Positions 26,370 through 34,933 of a DNA stretch of 64,000 bases are shown here, in pieces. A program made the position numbers and the translations under genes. The stretch lies in the NCBI RefSeq assembly GCF_003121405.1, contig NZ_QBUY01000029.1, positions 1-64,000 of the forward strand. Reading direction: 5' to 3'. The DNA is from Paraburkholderia sp. C35 (GTDB lineage: Bacteria > Pseudomonadota > Gammaproteobacteria > Burkholderiales > Burkholderiaceae). The notes beneath the pieces were generated by a model. The model was not told the origin of the DNA and searched no databases. It saw only the letters and a program-made list of their open reading frames with translations. The stretch's first letter is position 1, and every line of letters starts with the position of its first letter.

Positions 26370-27221
26370 CTACACCATCCTCCGAATCACAGCCTCCAAA
26401 GAAACATCCCCTCTAACCACCGCCGAAGGCGCCTCAAACTCAATCCACCCTTCATTGAACCCATCGAGCATCTGCATCCGGGGCAGCGGATTCTGCATCC
26501 CTTGTGAGCGGAACAAAGACTCCCATTGATCCCGCGCCACAACCTCTGTCCGCACAGGACGACCCATCGCCTCAGCAAACGCATCAGCAATCTCAACAGG
26601 CGTCACACGCCGCGGACCTTCAAGCTCGACAACACGCACACCCGCCCAGACATCCTGCAACAACGACGCCGCAACACGGCCAATATCATCCGTGGCAACC
26701 ATCGGCACAGGCTTATCCAAAGGCTGCAAGAAACTGGGAATCACGCCGCGCTCACGCGCCGGCTCCACATCCCACACAGCATTCTCGAAGAACCACGCAG
26801 CGCGAAGAAACGCGACAGGCATCGGCAGCGTCCGCAATTCCTGCTCCATGATCCCAAGCTGATTCAGCAGATTAGGCTGCACGGCCTGCGCGCCGATCGT
26901 GGACAGCACCACCACCCGCGATGGCCCAGCAGCAAGCAAGGCGGCCCGCAACGAAGCAATATTCCTGCGCGACTCCGCAAAATCCGGCGATGGAGCGAAC
27001 ACCGGCGGCAAAAGCACGAACACACCCTCGGCACCTTCAAACGCACGCTGCAACGCGTCCACGTCGTGCATCTCCGCAAGCGCCACGTCGCAGCCCCGCG
27101 CGGCCCACGACGCGCCCTTCTCCGCGCTACGCACCACTGCGCGCACCGCCTTGCCCTGCGCCAGCAACGTATTCGCCACCACGCCGCCAACCTGTCCCGT
27201 GATTCCCGTAATTGCGTACAT
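26370..27221 (-). CDS. NmrA-like NAD(P)H-binding atypical SDR protein
   Basis: A 283-residue atypical short-chain dehydrogenase: MYAITGITGQVGG supplies the TGxxGxxG nucleotide motif at 5-12. Then come RSAEKGASWAARGCDVALAE, VFVLLPPVFAP and a C-terminal NmrA-type segment. Relatives include quinone reductase QorB and NmrA-type redox sensors. GGGAG precedes the ATG; an upstream ATG would add 32 unrelated residues. It is divergent from a LysR gene, with two TGACA dyads between. Codon use is relaxed compared with its neighbours. The substrate is unknown. Confidence 0.82.
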   Translation of the reverse strand: MYAITGITGQVGGVVANTLLAQGKAVRAVVRSAEKGASWAARGCDVALAEMHDVDALQRAFEGAEGVFVLLPPVFAPSPDFAESRRNIASLRAALLAAGPSRVVVLSTIGAQAVQPNLLNQLGIMEQELRTLPMPVAFLRAAWFFENAVWDVEPARERGVIPSFLQPLDKPVPMVATDDIGRVAASLLQDVWAGVRVVELEGPRRVTPVEIADAFAEAMGRPVRTEVVARDQWESLFRSQGMQNPLPRMQMLDGFNEGWIEFEAPSAVVRGDVSLEAVIRRMV

Positions 27222-27378
27222 CTTCAAACTCCCGTTCAATTGACAATACCTTCCGACGGGATTCATTCTGGTCCGCAGCGATGCTTTACACCATGACATG
27301 AGTGTCATTTGATTCATGACACAATGTCATTCATCTCAGCGCAATACTGCACAACACCGCAGATAAACGGAGTCCACC
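27222..27378. promoter_or_regulatory. Divergent NmrA / LysR control region with two TGACA dyads
   Basis: Two inverted repeats with identical half-sites lie 22-23 bp apart centre to centre, about two helical turns: TGACA-TGAG-TGTCA at 27294-27307 and TGACA-CAA-TGTCA at 27317-27329. This is the arrangement expected for a regulator bound as a dimer of dimers between its gene and its target. Confidence 0.6.
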
Positions 27379-28311
27379 ATGTCCTTCGACGAACGCATCC
27401 TCAACGGCATGGGCGTGCTCACAGCCATCGTCGAAAGCGGCAGCTTCGCGGGCGCGAGCGAACGGCTCGACATGTCGCAATCGGGCGTGAGCCGCTCGGT
27501 GGCGCGGCTTGAGGCGCGGCTCGGCATCCGTCTGTTCGACCGCACCACGCGCACCGTCAAACTCACCGATGAAGGCCTGCGTCTGTACGAACAGATCGTG
27601 CCGCTCATGGATGGCCTCGAAGAAGCGGCAGCGTCGGCAGCAGGCGGTGCGACGGCCGTGCGCGGGCGGCTGCGCGTGAACGTCGATCCGTTCTTCTCGA
27701 AGATCGTGCTCAGCCCGCGCATCGGCGACTTCGTCGCGCGCGATCCCGATCTCAACCTCGACCTGATCACGCGCGATCAGCTCGGCGACCTGGTCGCCGA
27801 CGGCTTCGATCTCGCCGTGCGCTTCGGCGAGCCGCGCCCGTCCACGCTCGTCGCGCGCAGACTGCTCGACACACGTATCGTGACGGCCGCGTCGCCCGGC
27901 TATCTGAAGAAACATGGCCGTCCGCTCAAGCCGACCGATCTCGAACGCGAGCCGCACAACTGCATCCAGTATCGCGACCCGGAATCAGGCCGCCCGTTCG
28001 TGTGGGAATTTCACCGGCCACGCAAGAAACTCATCATCGATGCGCGCGGCCGGCTGATGGTCAACGACGTTTCGACCATGCACGGCGCGTGCCTCGCCGG
28101 GCACGGCATCGCGCAGATCATGGCGCTCGGCACGCAGCCGCTATTCGACAGCGGCCGCCTCGTCGATCTGTTTCCCGACTGGCCCGACGAACGCTTTCCG
28201 CTATACGCGCTCTACCCCTCGCGGCGTCACCCGTCCGCGAAAGTGCGCGCGTTTCTCGACTTCATCGTCAAGATCACCGGCTCGCCGCTCAACGACAAGC
28301 CGTGGTACTGA
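27379..28311 (+). CDS. LysR-family transcriptional regulator
   Basis: A 310-residue LysR protein. The N-terminal winged helix (about 8-66) contains GSFAGASERLDMSQSGVSRSVARLE; the effector-binding domain spans about 95-295 with RPSTLVARRLLDTR and HGIAQIMALGTQPLF. It is typical in length and divergent from the NmrA-like oxidoreductase gene, which it probably controls together with itself through the TGACA dyads. The inducer is unknown. Confidence 0.92.
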   Translation: MSFDERILNGMGVLTAIVESGSFAGASERLDMSQSGVSRSVARLEARLGIRLFDRTTRTVKLTDEGLRLYEQIVPLMDGLEEAAASAAGGATAVRGRLRVNVDPFFSKIVLSPRIGDFVARDPDLNLDLITRDQLGDLVADGFDLAVRFGEPRPSTLVARRLLDTRIVTAASPGYLKKHGRPLKPTDLEREPHNCIQYRDPESGRPFVWEFHRPRKKLIIDARGRLMVNDVSTMHGACLAGHGIAQIMALGTQPLFDSGRLVDLFPDWPDERFPLYALYPSRRHPSAKVRAFLDFIVKITGSPLNDKPWY

Positions 28312-28373
28312 CCTGCACGTCGCGCACATCCATGTGCCGCTTTTGATGCGCGCCCGCCAGGCCATCACGCCCA

Positions 28374-28802
28374 TCACTTGCCGTTCTTGATGCGCGCCTG
28401 CTCGGCGACCGCCTTGTAATCGTAAGTCGGATAGAACTCGGTGCGGTATCCGCCCCACGCGGTCTCCTCGATCGCGCGGTTCACCTCGCGCAGCCGGTCA
28501 GCCGGCACGCGCAGCGTCACGACCTGGCCGATTCCCATCATCACGTACCACGACACCACCTCGATCCCCGGCGGCGGAAACGCCTTGTAGAAGCCCTGAT
28601 CGGCGAGTTGCTGGTTGATCCTGGGCAGAGGCTTCGACTGGTCGTGCTTCAGAAAGATGGTCAGCAGGAACGTGCCGTCTCCCACGGGCGTGGGCGACGG
28701 CGTCGCGCCGGGCGTGTTTTGCGCTGCGGCGGGCAACGGCATCAGCGCGGCGAGCGTCGTGACGACAGCGGCTCCAGCAATCCATTTGCGAACAGCGTGC
28801 AT
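28374..28802 (-). CDS. Conserved secreted hypothetical protein, 142 aa
   Basis: Not recognised by function. The N-terminus MHAVRKWIAGAAVVTTLAALMPLPAAAQ is a clear Sec signal peptide with cleavage after AAAQ or AAA. The mature part has a short Pro/Thr-rich linker (TPGATPSPTPVG), then a compact domain with FLLTIFLKHDQ and WYVMMGIGQVVTLRVP. It resembles small periplasmic proteins annotated as hypothetical in Burkholderiaceae. An extended frame adds 18 residues before the signal peptide and is less likely. Confidence 0.72.
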   Translation of the reverse strand: MHAVRKWIAGAAVVTTLAALMPLPAAAQNTPGATPSPTPVGDGTFLLTIFLKHDQSKPLPRINQQLADQGFYKAFPPPGIEVVSWYVMMGIGQVVTLRVPADRLREVNRAIEETAWGGYRTEFYPTYDYKAVAEQARIKNGK

Positions 28803-28927
28803 CGGCTTTCTCCCTGGTGTTGTTGACGGACGGAAGCGAGGAAAACAGCGCCGCATTCATCATGCCACCGCCGCGTGCCACGCACATGACCACGCTCCGG
28901 CTCGAACGGATTCACATTTAGGGTAAA

Positions 28928-28965
28928 ACATATGTTGCGATAATTATTTTCATGGCAACATATGT
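28928..28965. promoter_or_regulatory. Perfect 11-bp inverted repeat upstream of the solute-binding gene
   Basis: ACATATGTTGC (28928-28938) and GCAACATATGT (28955-28965) are perfect reverse complements separated by a 16-bp AT-rich spacer. The repeat lies 34 bp before the ATG of the amino-acid-binding protein. Each arm also contains the self-complementary ACATATGT. It is a strong candidate operator, perhaps overlapping the promoter. Confidence 0.6.
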
Positions 28966-28998
28966 AAACACGCTACGGATACAACCAGAGGACCAGCA

Positions 28999-29907
28999 AT
29001 GAACCGACTGACTTCACTCGCACTTGCCCTGTGCGTCGCGGCGCCGTGTTTGACGGCCGCGACGGCTGCCACCGCCCAGGAAAGCCAGCCGACGCTCGGC
29101 AAGATCGAGGCCGCCAATCTGATCGTGATCGGCCATCGCGAGACGTCGGTGCCGTTCTCGTACGTCGATTCGAACAATCAGGTGATCGGCTTTTCGCAGG
29201 ATCTGTGCAACCGGGTCATCGACGCCGTGAAGACGAAGACGCACAAACCGAATCTGCAGGTGCGCTTCGTTCCCGTGACCTCGCAGAACCGCATTCCGCT
29301 GGTGCAGAACGGCACTGTTGATCTGGAATGCGGCGTGACCACCAATCTGACCTCGCGTCAGAACCAGGTCGCGTTTGGCGATACGTTCTTCGTCGCGACG
29401 ACGCGCTTGCTCACGCGTAAAGATTCGGGCATCAAGGACTTTCCCGATCTCGCCGGGAAGACGGTGGTGACGAATCAGGGCACCACGTCCGAGCGCATTC
29501 TGCGCAAGATGAACGAAGAGAAGAAGATGAACATGCAGATCATCAGCGCGAAGGATTACGGCGAAGGCCGCATGACGCTGGAGACGGGCCGCGCAGTCGC
29601 CTACATGATGGACGACGTACTGCTCGCGGGGACGCGCACGCTGACGGCCAAACCGGCTGACTGGGTGATCACCGGCACGCCGCAATCATCGGAAGCGTAT
29701 GGCTTCATGCTGCGCAGGGGCGATCCGGCATTCCTGAAAGTCGTCGACGATACGCTCGCTCAGGTGATGAAGAGCGGTGAGATCGACGCGATGTACGACA
29801 AGTGGTTCATGAAACCCGTGCCGCCGAAGAACATGAATTTCGATTTCCCGATGAGCGACAATCTGCGCACGCGGTACAAGAATCCCAACGACAAGGCGTT
29901 CGAGTAA
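28999..29907 (+). CDS. Amino-acid ABC transporter periplasmic binding protein (GltI-like)
   Basis: A 302-residue family 3 solute-binding protein. Its signal peptide ends near TAATAQES; the mature part has VIGHRETSVPFSYVDSNNQV, DLECGVTTNLTSRQ and VTNQGTTSERILRKMNEE, resembling glutamate/aspartate-binding GltI. It would capture amino acids in the periplasm for an ABC permease, but no permease or ATPase gene is adjacent, so it is an orphan here. AGAGGACCAGCA precedes the ATG. A perfect inverted repeat in the promoter suggests specific regulation. Confidence 0.88.
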   Translation: MNRLTSLALALCVAAPCLTAATAATAQESQPTLGKIEAANLIVIGHRETSVPFSYVDSNNQVIGFSQDLCNRVIDAVKTKTHKPNLQVRFVPVTSQNRIPLVQNGTVDLECGVTTNLTSRQNQVAFGDTFFVATTRLLTRKDSGIKDFPDLAGKTVVTNQGTTSERILRKMNEEKKMNMQIISAKDYGEGRMTLETGRAVAYMMDDVLLAGTRTLTAKPADWVITGTPQSSEAYGFMLRRGDPAFLKVVDDTLAQVMKSGEIDAMYDKWFMKPVPPKNMNFDFPMSDNLRTRYKNPNDKAFE

Positions 29908-30039
29908 GTCTTGCCGGCCTGGCCGCCCTTCAATGCGCTTTCAGGTCAGCGCGGCCAGCCAGCCGGTATTGAGCGATGGGCATGGCGCCGGAGTAAAATC
30001 GAACCACAGACACTCGTGACGATCCGCTCCGGAGCCGCA

Positions 30040-30261
30040 ATGAACTCGCCCTCGCCGAAAGAACAAAAAACGCGCTGGAAACCGTCGCCTACCATGCTGA
30101 ACGTGTTGACGGCGCTGATTGGCATCGGCACGCTGGGCGCGGGGATCGGCTGGCTGGTGTATAGCTGGTTCGTCGATCTCGAAGTGCCCTACTTCGCGAT
30201 TCCACTCGTGATGTGCGTGCCGGTTATCGTTGCCGTTGCGTTCCGGAACATGTTTGATTGA
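30040..30261 (+). CDS. Small two-helix membrane protein, 73 aa
   Basis: Not recognised. A basic N-terminus (MNSPSPKEQKTRWKPS) is followed by two hydrophobic segments (about 20-40 and 50-68) separated by DLEVP, so it should be an inner-membrane hairpin. CGGAG lies before the ATG. A longer frame upstream is arginine-rich and unlikely. It is monocistronic between gltI-like and rdgC. Confidence 0.7.
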   Translation: MNSPSPKEQKTRWKPSPTMLNVLTALIGIGTLGAGIGWLVYSWFVDLEVPYFAIPLVMCVPVIVAVAFRNMFD

Positions 30262-30311
30262 CGCCGGTCGGCCCGGCGCCGTGCGCAACGCAAGGCAACC
30301 CGAACCGACCG

Positions 30312-31235
30312 TCAGGCGGCCTTGACCGCCGCAATGCCCTCATCCAGTTCACCGCCCAACGCATCGACAACACCGTCGAGCAGCTTGGCCAGTTCCCCTG
30401 TCATCAGCGTGAAATCGGACTCGAACTCTTCGTCCTCGTTCTGAGCCGTCGGATCAGCGGCGTCCTTGATCACGTCGAGCGCCGTCACGCGCTTGATCGT
30501 CAGCGAAGGCGTCAGCACAAACGACACACGATCGTTCCACGTCATCGCCAGCCGCATGCATTGCTTGCCGGCTTCGATATGCCGCCGCATGTCGTCCGCT
30601 TCGAGCGCATGACCGACGTAACGCACGGTCGCATTGCCTTCAGCAGGCGAGCGCAGTTCAGTGTCCTGATCCAGCGTGAAATTGACGGGGCCATCACCGG
30701 CGAGCAGCCAGTTTGTCATCGCCGACACGGGCGCCTGCGCGACCCGCACGCTCGAAATCGGCAAACGGTCCACCGATTTGACCAGCAAGCCCAGCACATC
30801 GTCACCCAGCGCTTGCGAAGCGGAATCGATCACGAGCCAGCCATTGACCGTGTCGATCCAGACGCGCGTATCGCGCTGGATGCTGAATGCGCGGGGCAGC
30901 AGTTCGTCGGTGACCTGCTCTTTCAGATCGCGCATCTGCTTGCGGCCGGGCTTGAAGCCTTGCTGTTCCTCGAGTTCCTGCGCGCGTGCCTTGGTCACCT
31001 GCGTGACCACGGAAGCGGGCAGCAATTTCTTTTCTGCGCGGAACGTCAGCAGCATCTGCTTGTTGACGGAGTAGACGAGCGCGCCGTCATTGCGCGGCGA
31101 CGTCCATCCCTGACGCGTCGTCTCGACGCTGTTGGCTGGCTGGAATGCGTGTGGCTCGAGCCACTTTTCCATTTGCTCGACGCTCACTTTCCACGGAGCG
31201 GGCAGACGGTGAAGCTGTAGATTCTTGAACCACAT
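30312..31235 (-). CDS. rdgC: Recombination-associated protein RdgC
   Basis: A 307-residue homologue of RdgC, which forms a ring dimer around DNA and limits RecA-mediated recombination. Family blocks are MWFKNLQLHRL at the N-terminus, WTSPRNDGALVYSVNKQML, LPASVVTQVTKARAQELEEQ and ITKRVTALDVIKD-like LTIKRVTALDVIKD near the end. The start was placed at the MWFKNL methionine rather than five codons upstream because the family begins there. It is convergent with the small membrane protein gene. Confidence 0.93.
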   Translation of the reverse strand: MWFKNLQLHRLPAPWKVSVEQMEKWLEPHAFQPANSVETTRQGWTSPRNDGALVYSVNKQMLLTFRAEKKLLPASVVTQVTKARAQELEEQQGFKPGRKQMRDLKEQVTDELLPRAFSIQRDTRVWIDTVNGWLVIDSASQALGDDVLGLLVKSVDRLPISSVRVAQAPVSAMTNWLLAGDGPVNFTLDQDTELRSPAEGNATVRYVGHALEADDMRRHIEAGKQCMRLAMTWNDRVSFVLTPSLTIKRVTALDVIKDAADPTAQNEDEEFESDFTLMTGELAKLLDGVVDALGGELDEGIAAVKAA

Positions 31236-31363
31236 GGCGAGAACGGGCAAAGCGCGTCATTCTATATGACGATGGCGGCAACGCGGATTTTTGCTTGCTC
31301 TTGCAGTGGCGGAACCCCGTCGAGAGCGCACCGCCACTGTTGCCCGTTCAGGCCAGCATCACG

Positions 31364-32422
31364 TTAGCTCGCGATTCCTGCCTGCACTTTCGCAGCGACA
31401 TCGGCGGGCACCCATGTCTTCCACATCTCGGGATGCGTGCGCAGGAATTGCGCGGCCATCGTCTGCGCGTCCAGTTTCTTGACGCTCATGTCGAGAATGG
31501 TCGCATTCAGGAAGTCCATCGGGAACTTGACCTTCGAGAACATCGTCATTAGTTGCGGCTCGGCGTTGTAGAACGGCGTGGACGCGCCGACCGTCACGTG
31601 CGATACCATGTACGACGATGCGCATTGCTGCGTGCTGCTTTCGTTGCGCAAGGTCTGCCAGCAAGCCTCGTTGTAGGCGGGCATTTTCAGTTCGGTCAGC
31701 TTGTACTTCGCCATCAGCGCGGCAGGACCCCAGTAGTAGAACAGGATCGGCGCGCCGCGCGTGTAGGCCGATGCAATCGCCGCATCGAGTGCCGCGCCCG
31801 TGCCGGGGCGGAAGTTCGTGTACGAGTCGTCGAGCTTGAGCACCTTCAGCAGACGCGTGTTGACGCGCTCGCAGTCCCAGCCGCTCGGGCAGTTCAGGAA
31901 GCGGCCCTTGTTCGGCTCTTCGTCGTCGGTGAAAACGTTCTTGTACTTCGGCAGATCCGCCACCGATGCGAGGCCCGGCGCCGATGCCTTGATACCGCGC
32001 GCGGGATCGCCCTTCACCACGTAGTCGGGCACGAACCAGCCTTCCTTCGTGCCGCCCGGCAGCGTATCGCCGACCAGCTTCACGCTGCCTGTTTCGACGG
32101 CTTTCGACGTGATCTCGCTGCGGCCCGTCCATTGCTCGGCCCATATCTGCACATCGCCGTGCGCGAGCGCGGTTTCCGTCGCGGCCGTGCTGCCCGGCAC
32201 GACGTCCGTCTTGCAGCCGTAGCCCTTCTCCAGAATCTGCCGCAGCACTTCCGTTGCGAACGCACCGCTCTCCCACGTAATGCCAGCGAAGTGCACGGTC
32301 TTGCCGGCGCTGCACCAGCTTCCTGGTTTCGCGGCATTGCTGTCGGCGGCGTGCGCGCTGCCTGCTGTGAACGCGGCTGCCGCAGTCGCAACGGCAGCAA
32401 GCAGTTTGATCGATCGCATCAT
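31364..32422 (-). CDS. Glycine betaine/choline-type ABC transporter binding protein (OpuAC family)
   Basis: A 352-residue substrate-binding protein with a signal peptide (cleavage near SAHAAD) and the OpuAC/ProX-type fold. It shows FAGITWESGAFATEVLRQIL, AEQWTGRSEI, NCPSGWDCERVN and FYYWGPAALMAKYKL. The aromatic residues suit a quaternary-amine pocket. No permease or ATPase gene lies beside it, so it is another orphan binding protein. GGAGACGAAAG precedes a tandem ATGATG; the first was chosen. The ligand is inferred from family only. Confidence 0.85.
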   Translation of the reverse strand: MMRSIKLLAAVATAAAAFTAGSAHAADSNAAKPGSWCSAGKTVHFAGITWESGAFATEVLRQILEKGYGCKTDVVPGSTAATETALAHGDVQIWAEQWTGRSEITSKAVETGSVKLVGDTLPGGTKEGWFVPDYVVKGDPARGIKASAPGLASVADLPKYKNVFTDDEEPNKGRFLNCPSGWDCERVNTRLLKVLKLDDSYTNFRPGTGAALDAAIASAYTRGAPILFYYWGPAALMAKYKLTELKMPAYNEACWQTLRNESSTQQCASSYMVSHVTVGASTPFYNAEPQLMTMFSKVKFPMDFLNATILDMSVKKLDAQTMAAQFLRTHPEMWKTWVPADVAAKVQAGIAS

Positions 32423-32664
32423 CTTTCGTCTCCTATTCCGCGCAAAATAATTTGCGGCGAATGTCTCGAATCTTGTAGTGATTGGCCGCGCGGATGACAC
32501 GACCCGCCGCGTCATCGCAAGCGTGTGACATGGCATCGCGATTGTGCGGTCCGTTTTTTTCGACGATGAAGCGATGTTTTTTGATGCCGGGTATGAGTCC
32601 CGCTCAACATCGGGTTTCTACGTTGGGGTTTGCGCGGAGACAGCCGGGTTTCGCGCAGCAGGGC

Positions 32665-33237
32665 TCAGCGCACGGGATAGCAGAAGCCGTAATCTTCACA
32701 GCCTGGGCAGCCCGGCGCGGGCACTGGCTCACGTCCTTCGGCAAACGCCAGTTCACGCGCGAGAAATTTCTTCCAGCGCGTGTTGTCCGTGTTGCGTGCG
32801 ACGAGTTGCGGATAGTGGCGCGTGAGGATAGCCGTGACGTCGTCGCGCCCATTGAGCCCGAGATCGCGCCACAAATGATCGGGACGCAGGCAGGCGCTGG
32901 CGATGATCGTCGCGAGGCACTGCGCATCGGCGTGGATCGCGTCGAGCGAGGACTCGTGTTGCAGCAGCAGCGCGCGCATCGTATCGACGAAAGACTGATG
33001 CTCGCTCGCGGCAATGTGCTCGGGCACGCCATGCCACGGAAGCGCGCCCGGAAAATGGCGGGCGCGCAAAGTATCGAGGGCCGCGCGCGTCAGACCGAGA
33101 TGCAGCATCTCGTTGCTCGCGACCTTCGCGCCGATCAGCCGCGCGAACATCACGGTATCGGCCGCATCGCACTGTTGTGCACCATCGAGCAGGCGCGCGA
33201 CTTCCGCGTCGCGGATGTGATTCGGTTCCGTTGTCAT
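32665..33237 (-). CDS. NifQ-like protein with incomplete cysteine motif
   Basis: A 190-residue protein matching NifQ, the molybdenum-iron-sulfur carrier that feeds FeMo-cofactor synthesis: HLWRDLGLNGRDDVTAILTR, ARNTDNTRWKKF and a C-terminal CPGCEDYGFCY. NifQ normally has C-x4-C-x2-C-x5-C; here the last three cysteines are present but the first position is valine (PVPAPGC). No other nif gene is in the window. It may serve molybdenum handling for other enzymes or be degenerating. The start MTTEPNH was chosen over an 18-residue extension. Confidence 0.75.
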   Translation of the reverse strand: MTTEPNHIRDAEVARLLDGAQQCDAADTVMFARLIGAKVASNEMLHLGLTRAALDTLRARHFPGALPWHGVPEHIAASEHQSFVDTMRALLLQHESSLDAIHADAQCLATIIASACLRPDHLWRDLGLNGRDDVTAILTRHYPQLVARNTDNTRWKKFLARELAFAEGREPVPAPGCPGCEDYGFCYPVR

Positions 33238-33303
33238 GCACTCGCCTCCTGTTGCGCAGGGCGCCGAAACTGCACTACACGCATCGACCATCGCGCAGCC
33301 ACG

Positions 33304-34269
33304 TCAGGCCGCCTCCGACGCGCCGAACTTCTTGCGATACGCGCCCGGACTCGTCAACGCAATACGCCTGAAATGCCGTCGCAGCGACTCTTCTGAGCCG
33401 AAGCCCGCCAGTTCCGCGACGCGCGACATCGGCAGATCGGCGGGAGCCTCCAGCAGTTCGCGCGCCATGGCCACGCGCTCGCGGATCAGCCATTCGTAGG
33501 GCGCCATGCCCGTCGCGTCGCGAAACTGACGCTGCAACGTGCGCGGACTCATCGCCGCCTCGTTCGCCAGCGAGGCGAGCGTGTGCGCGTAAGCGGGATT
33601 GGCGCGCACGTAATCCATCAGACGCGCGAGACGGCTGCTGTCGTCCTGCGGCATCGGGCGCGGCACGAACTGCGCCTGGCCGCCCTCGCGGTGAGGCGCC
33701 ACCACCAGCCGCTGCGCGACGCGGTTCGCCACCGCGCTGCCGTAGTCGCGCCGCACGAGATGCAACAGCATGTCCAGACCCGCCGCCGAGCCCGCCGACG
33801 TGATCACCTGCCCTTCATCGACATAAAGCGCATCGGGCTTCACACGCAATTGCGGATAACGCTGCTGGAGCTTGTCGGCGTAACGCCAGTGCGTCGTCAC
33901 CGTCTTGCCGTCGAGCACGCCTGCCGCCGCGAGCACGAACACGCCCGAACAGATCGAGCAGACGCGCGCGCCGCGCGCAACAGCGGCGCGGATTTTCTTC
34001 AGCAGCGCTTCGGGTGGCGGCTCGTCGGGATCGCGCCAGCCGGGCACGACGATGGTCGACGCGCGGTCGAGCATCCTGAGCGTGTACGGCGCGGCTATGC
34101 CGATGCCGCCCGCCGCGCGGATCGGTCCCGGCTCGATGGCGCACACGGCGAACCGATACCACTGCACATCGAGTTCCGGACGATCGAGCGCGAACAGTTC
34201 GGTCACGCAGCCGAATTCGAAAGTGCAAAGGCGGTCGTAGACAAGCGCGGCGACGAGATGATCTTGCAT
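33304..34269 (-). CDS. ftrA: GlxA/FtrA-family AraC-type regulator with DJ-1/PfpI domain
   Basis: A 321-residue regulator: an N-terminal DJ-1/PfpI-like domain (about 5-190; ARVCSICSGVFVLAAAGVLDG holds the nucleophile-elbow cysteine) and a C-terminal AraC helix-turn-helix pair (about 220-315; MSPRTLQRQFRDATGMAPYEW). It follows a rhodanese gene by 72 bp in the same direction, a pairing common in Burkholderiaceae where this regulator is called FtrA. Effector and targets are unknown; the rhodanese gene is the obvious one. Confidence 0.87.
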   Translation of the reverse strand: MQDHLVAALVYDRLCTFEFGCVTELFALDRPELDVQWYRFAVCAIEPGPIRAAGGIGIAAPYTLRMLDRASTIVVPGWRDPDEPPPEALLKKIRAAVARGARVCSICSGVFVLAAAGVLDGKTVTTHWRYADKLQQRYPQLRVKPDALYVDEGQVITSAGSAAGLDMLLHLVRRDYGSAVANRVAQRLVVAPHREGGQAQFVPRPMPQDDSSRLARLMDYVRANPAYAHTLASLANEAAMSPRTLQRQFRDATGMAPYEWLIRERVAMARELLEAPADLPMSRVAELAGFGSEESLRRHFRRIALTSPGAYRKKFGASEAA

Positions 34270-34341
34270 GGCGTAATGTTACCGGACTTCGGCAATCACG
34301 CCACGGATGCGCAACGAGGATTCGCAGGCATGTCAGCGGAA

Positions 34342-34740
34342 TCAGGCGGTGGCGAGTTGAAAGCCCTCGTCGATCCATCCTGTGATGCCGCCGATCATGA
34401 TTTTCACGGGGCGTCCAAGCTGCGCGAGCCGGATGGCACCGCGCGTCGCGCCGTTGCAGTGCGGGCCGGCACAGTAGGTGACGAACACCGTGTCGTGTGG
34501 ATAGTCCGCGAGCTTCGAGGCCACGATCTTGCCATGCGGAAGATTGACGGCGCCCGGCACGTGACCTTGCGCGAACATCGCGTGGCTTCGTACATCGAGC
34601 AGCACGAAGTCGTGTGTGTCCGGGCCGCCCGACAACGCCGCGTGAACGTCGGCGCAATCGGTTTCGAAAGCGAGCGACGCGGTGAAATGTGCAAGTGCGG
34701 CGGCGCTGTCGGCTGCGGCAACGGTAGTGACGGATGACAT
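34342..34740 (-). CDS. Rhodanese-like domain protein
   Basis: A 132-residue single-domain rhodanese. It has the CDC25-like start of the domain (FVLLDVRSHAMFAQGHVPGAVNLPH) and an active-site loop TYCAGPHCNGATRGA with the catalytic cysteine. Such proteins carry persulfide sulfur in sulfur transfer or cyanide detoxification. No signal peptide is seen, so it is cytoplasmic. It is the first gene of a probable operon with ftrA. The sulfur acceptor is unknown. Confidence 0.87.
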   Translation of the reverse strand: MSSVTTVAAADSAAALAHFTASLAFETDCADVHAALSGGPDTHDFVLLDVRSHAMFAQGHVPGAVNLPHGKIVASKLADYPHDTVFVTYCAGPHCNGATRGAIRLAQLGRPVKIMIGGITGWIDEGFQLATA

Positions 34741-34933
34741 TGTGTGGTTTCCCGGTCAGTTGCGATGCATGCATTGTCCGGTGGGAACGCAACACACGAC
34801 AGTGGCGCAAACGACGACTACCGGTAACATCACGCCACCAATTCGACGAGGCATGCCCGGCATCGAAGGATGAATCTGGCTGCAATCACGGCGAACGAAC
34901 CGGCGCATGCTTTCGCCGGCGCCGGCTAGTCGC

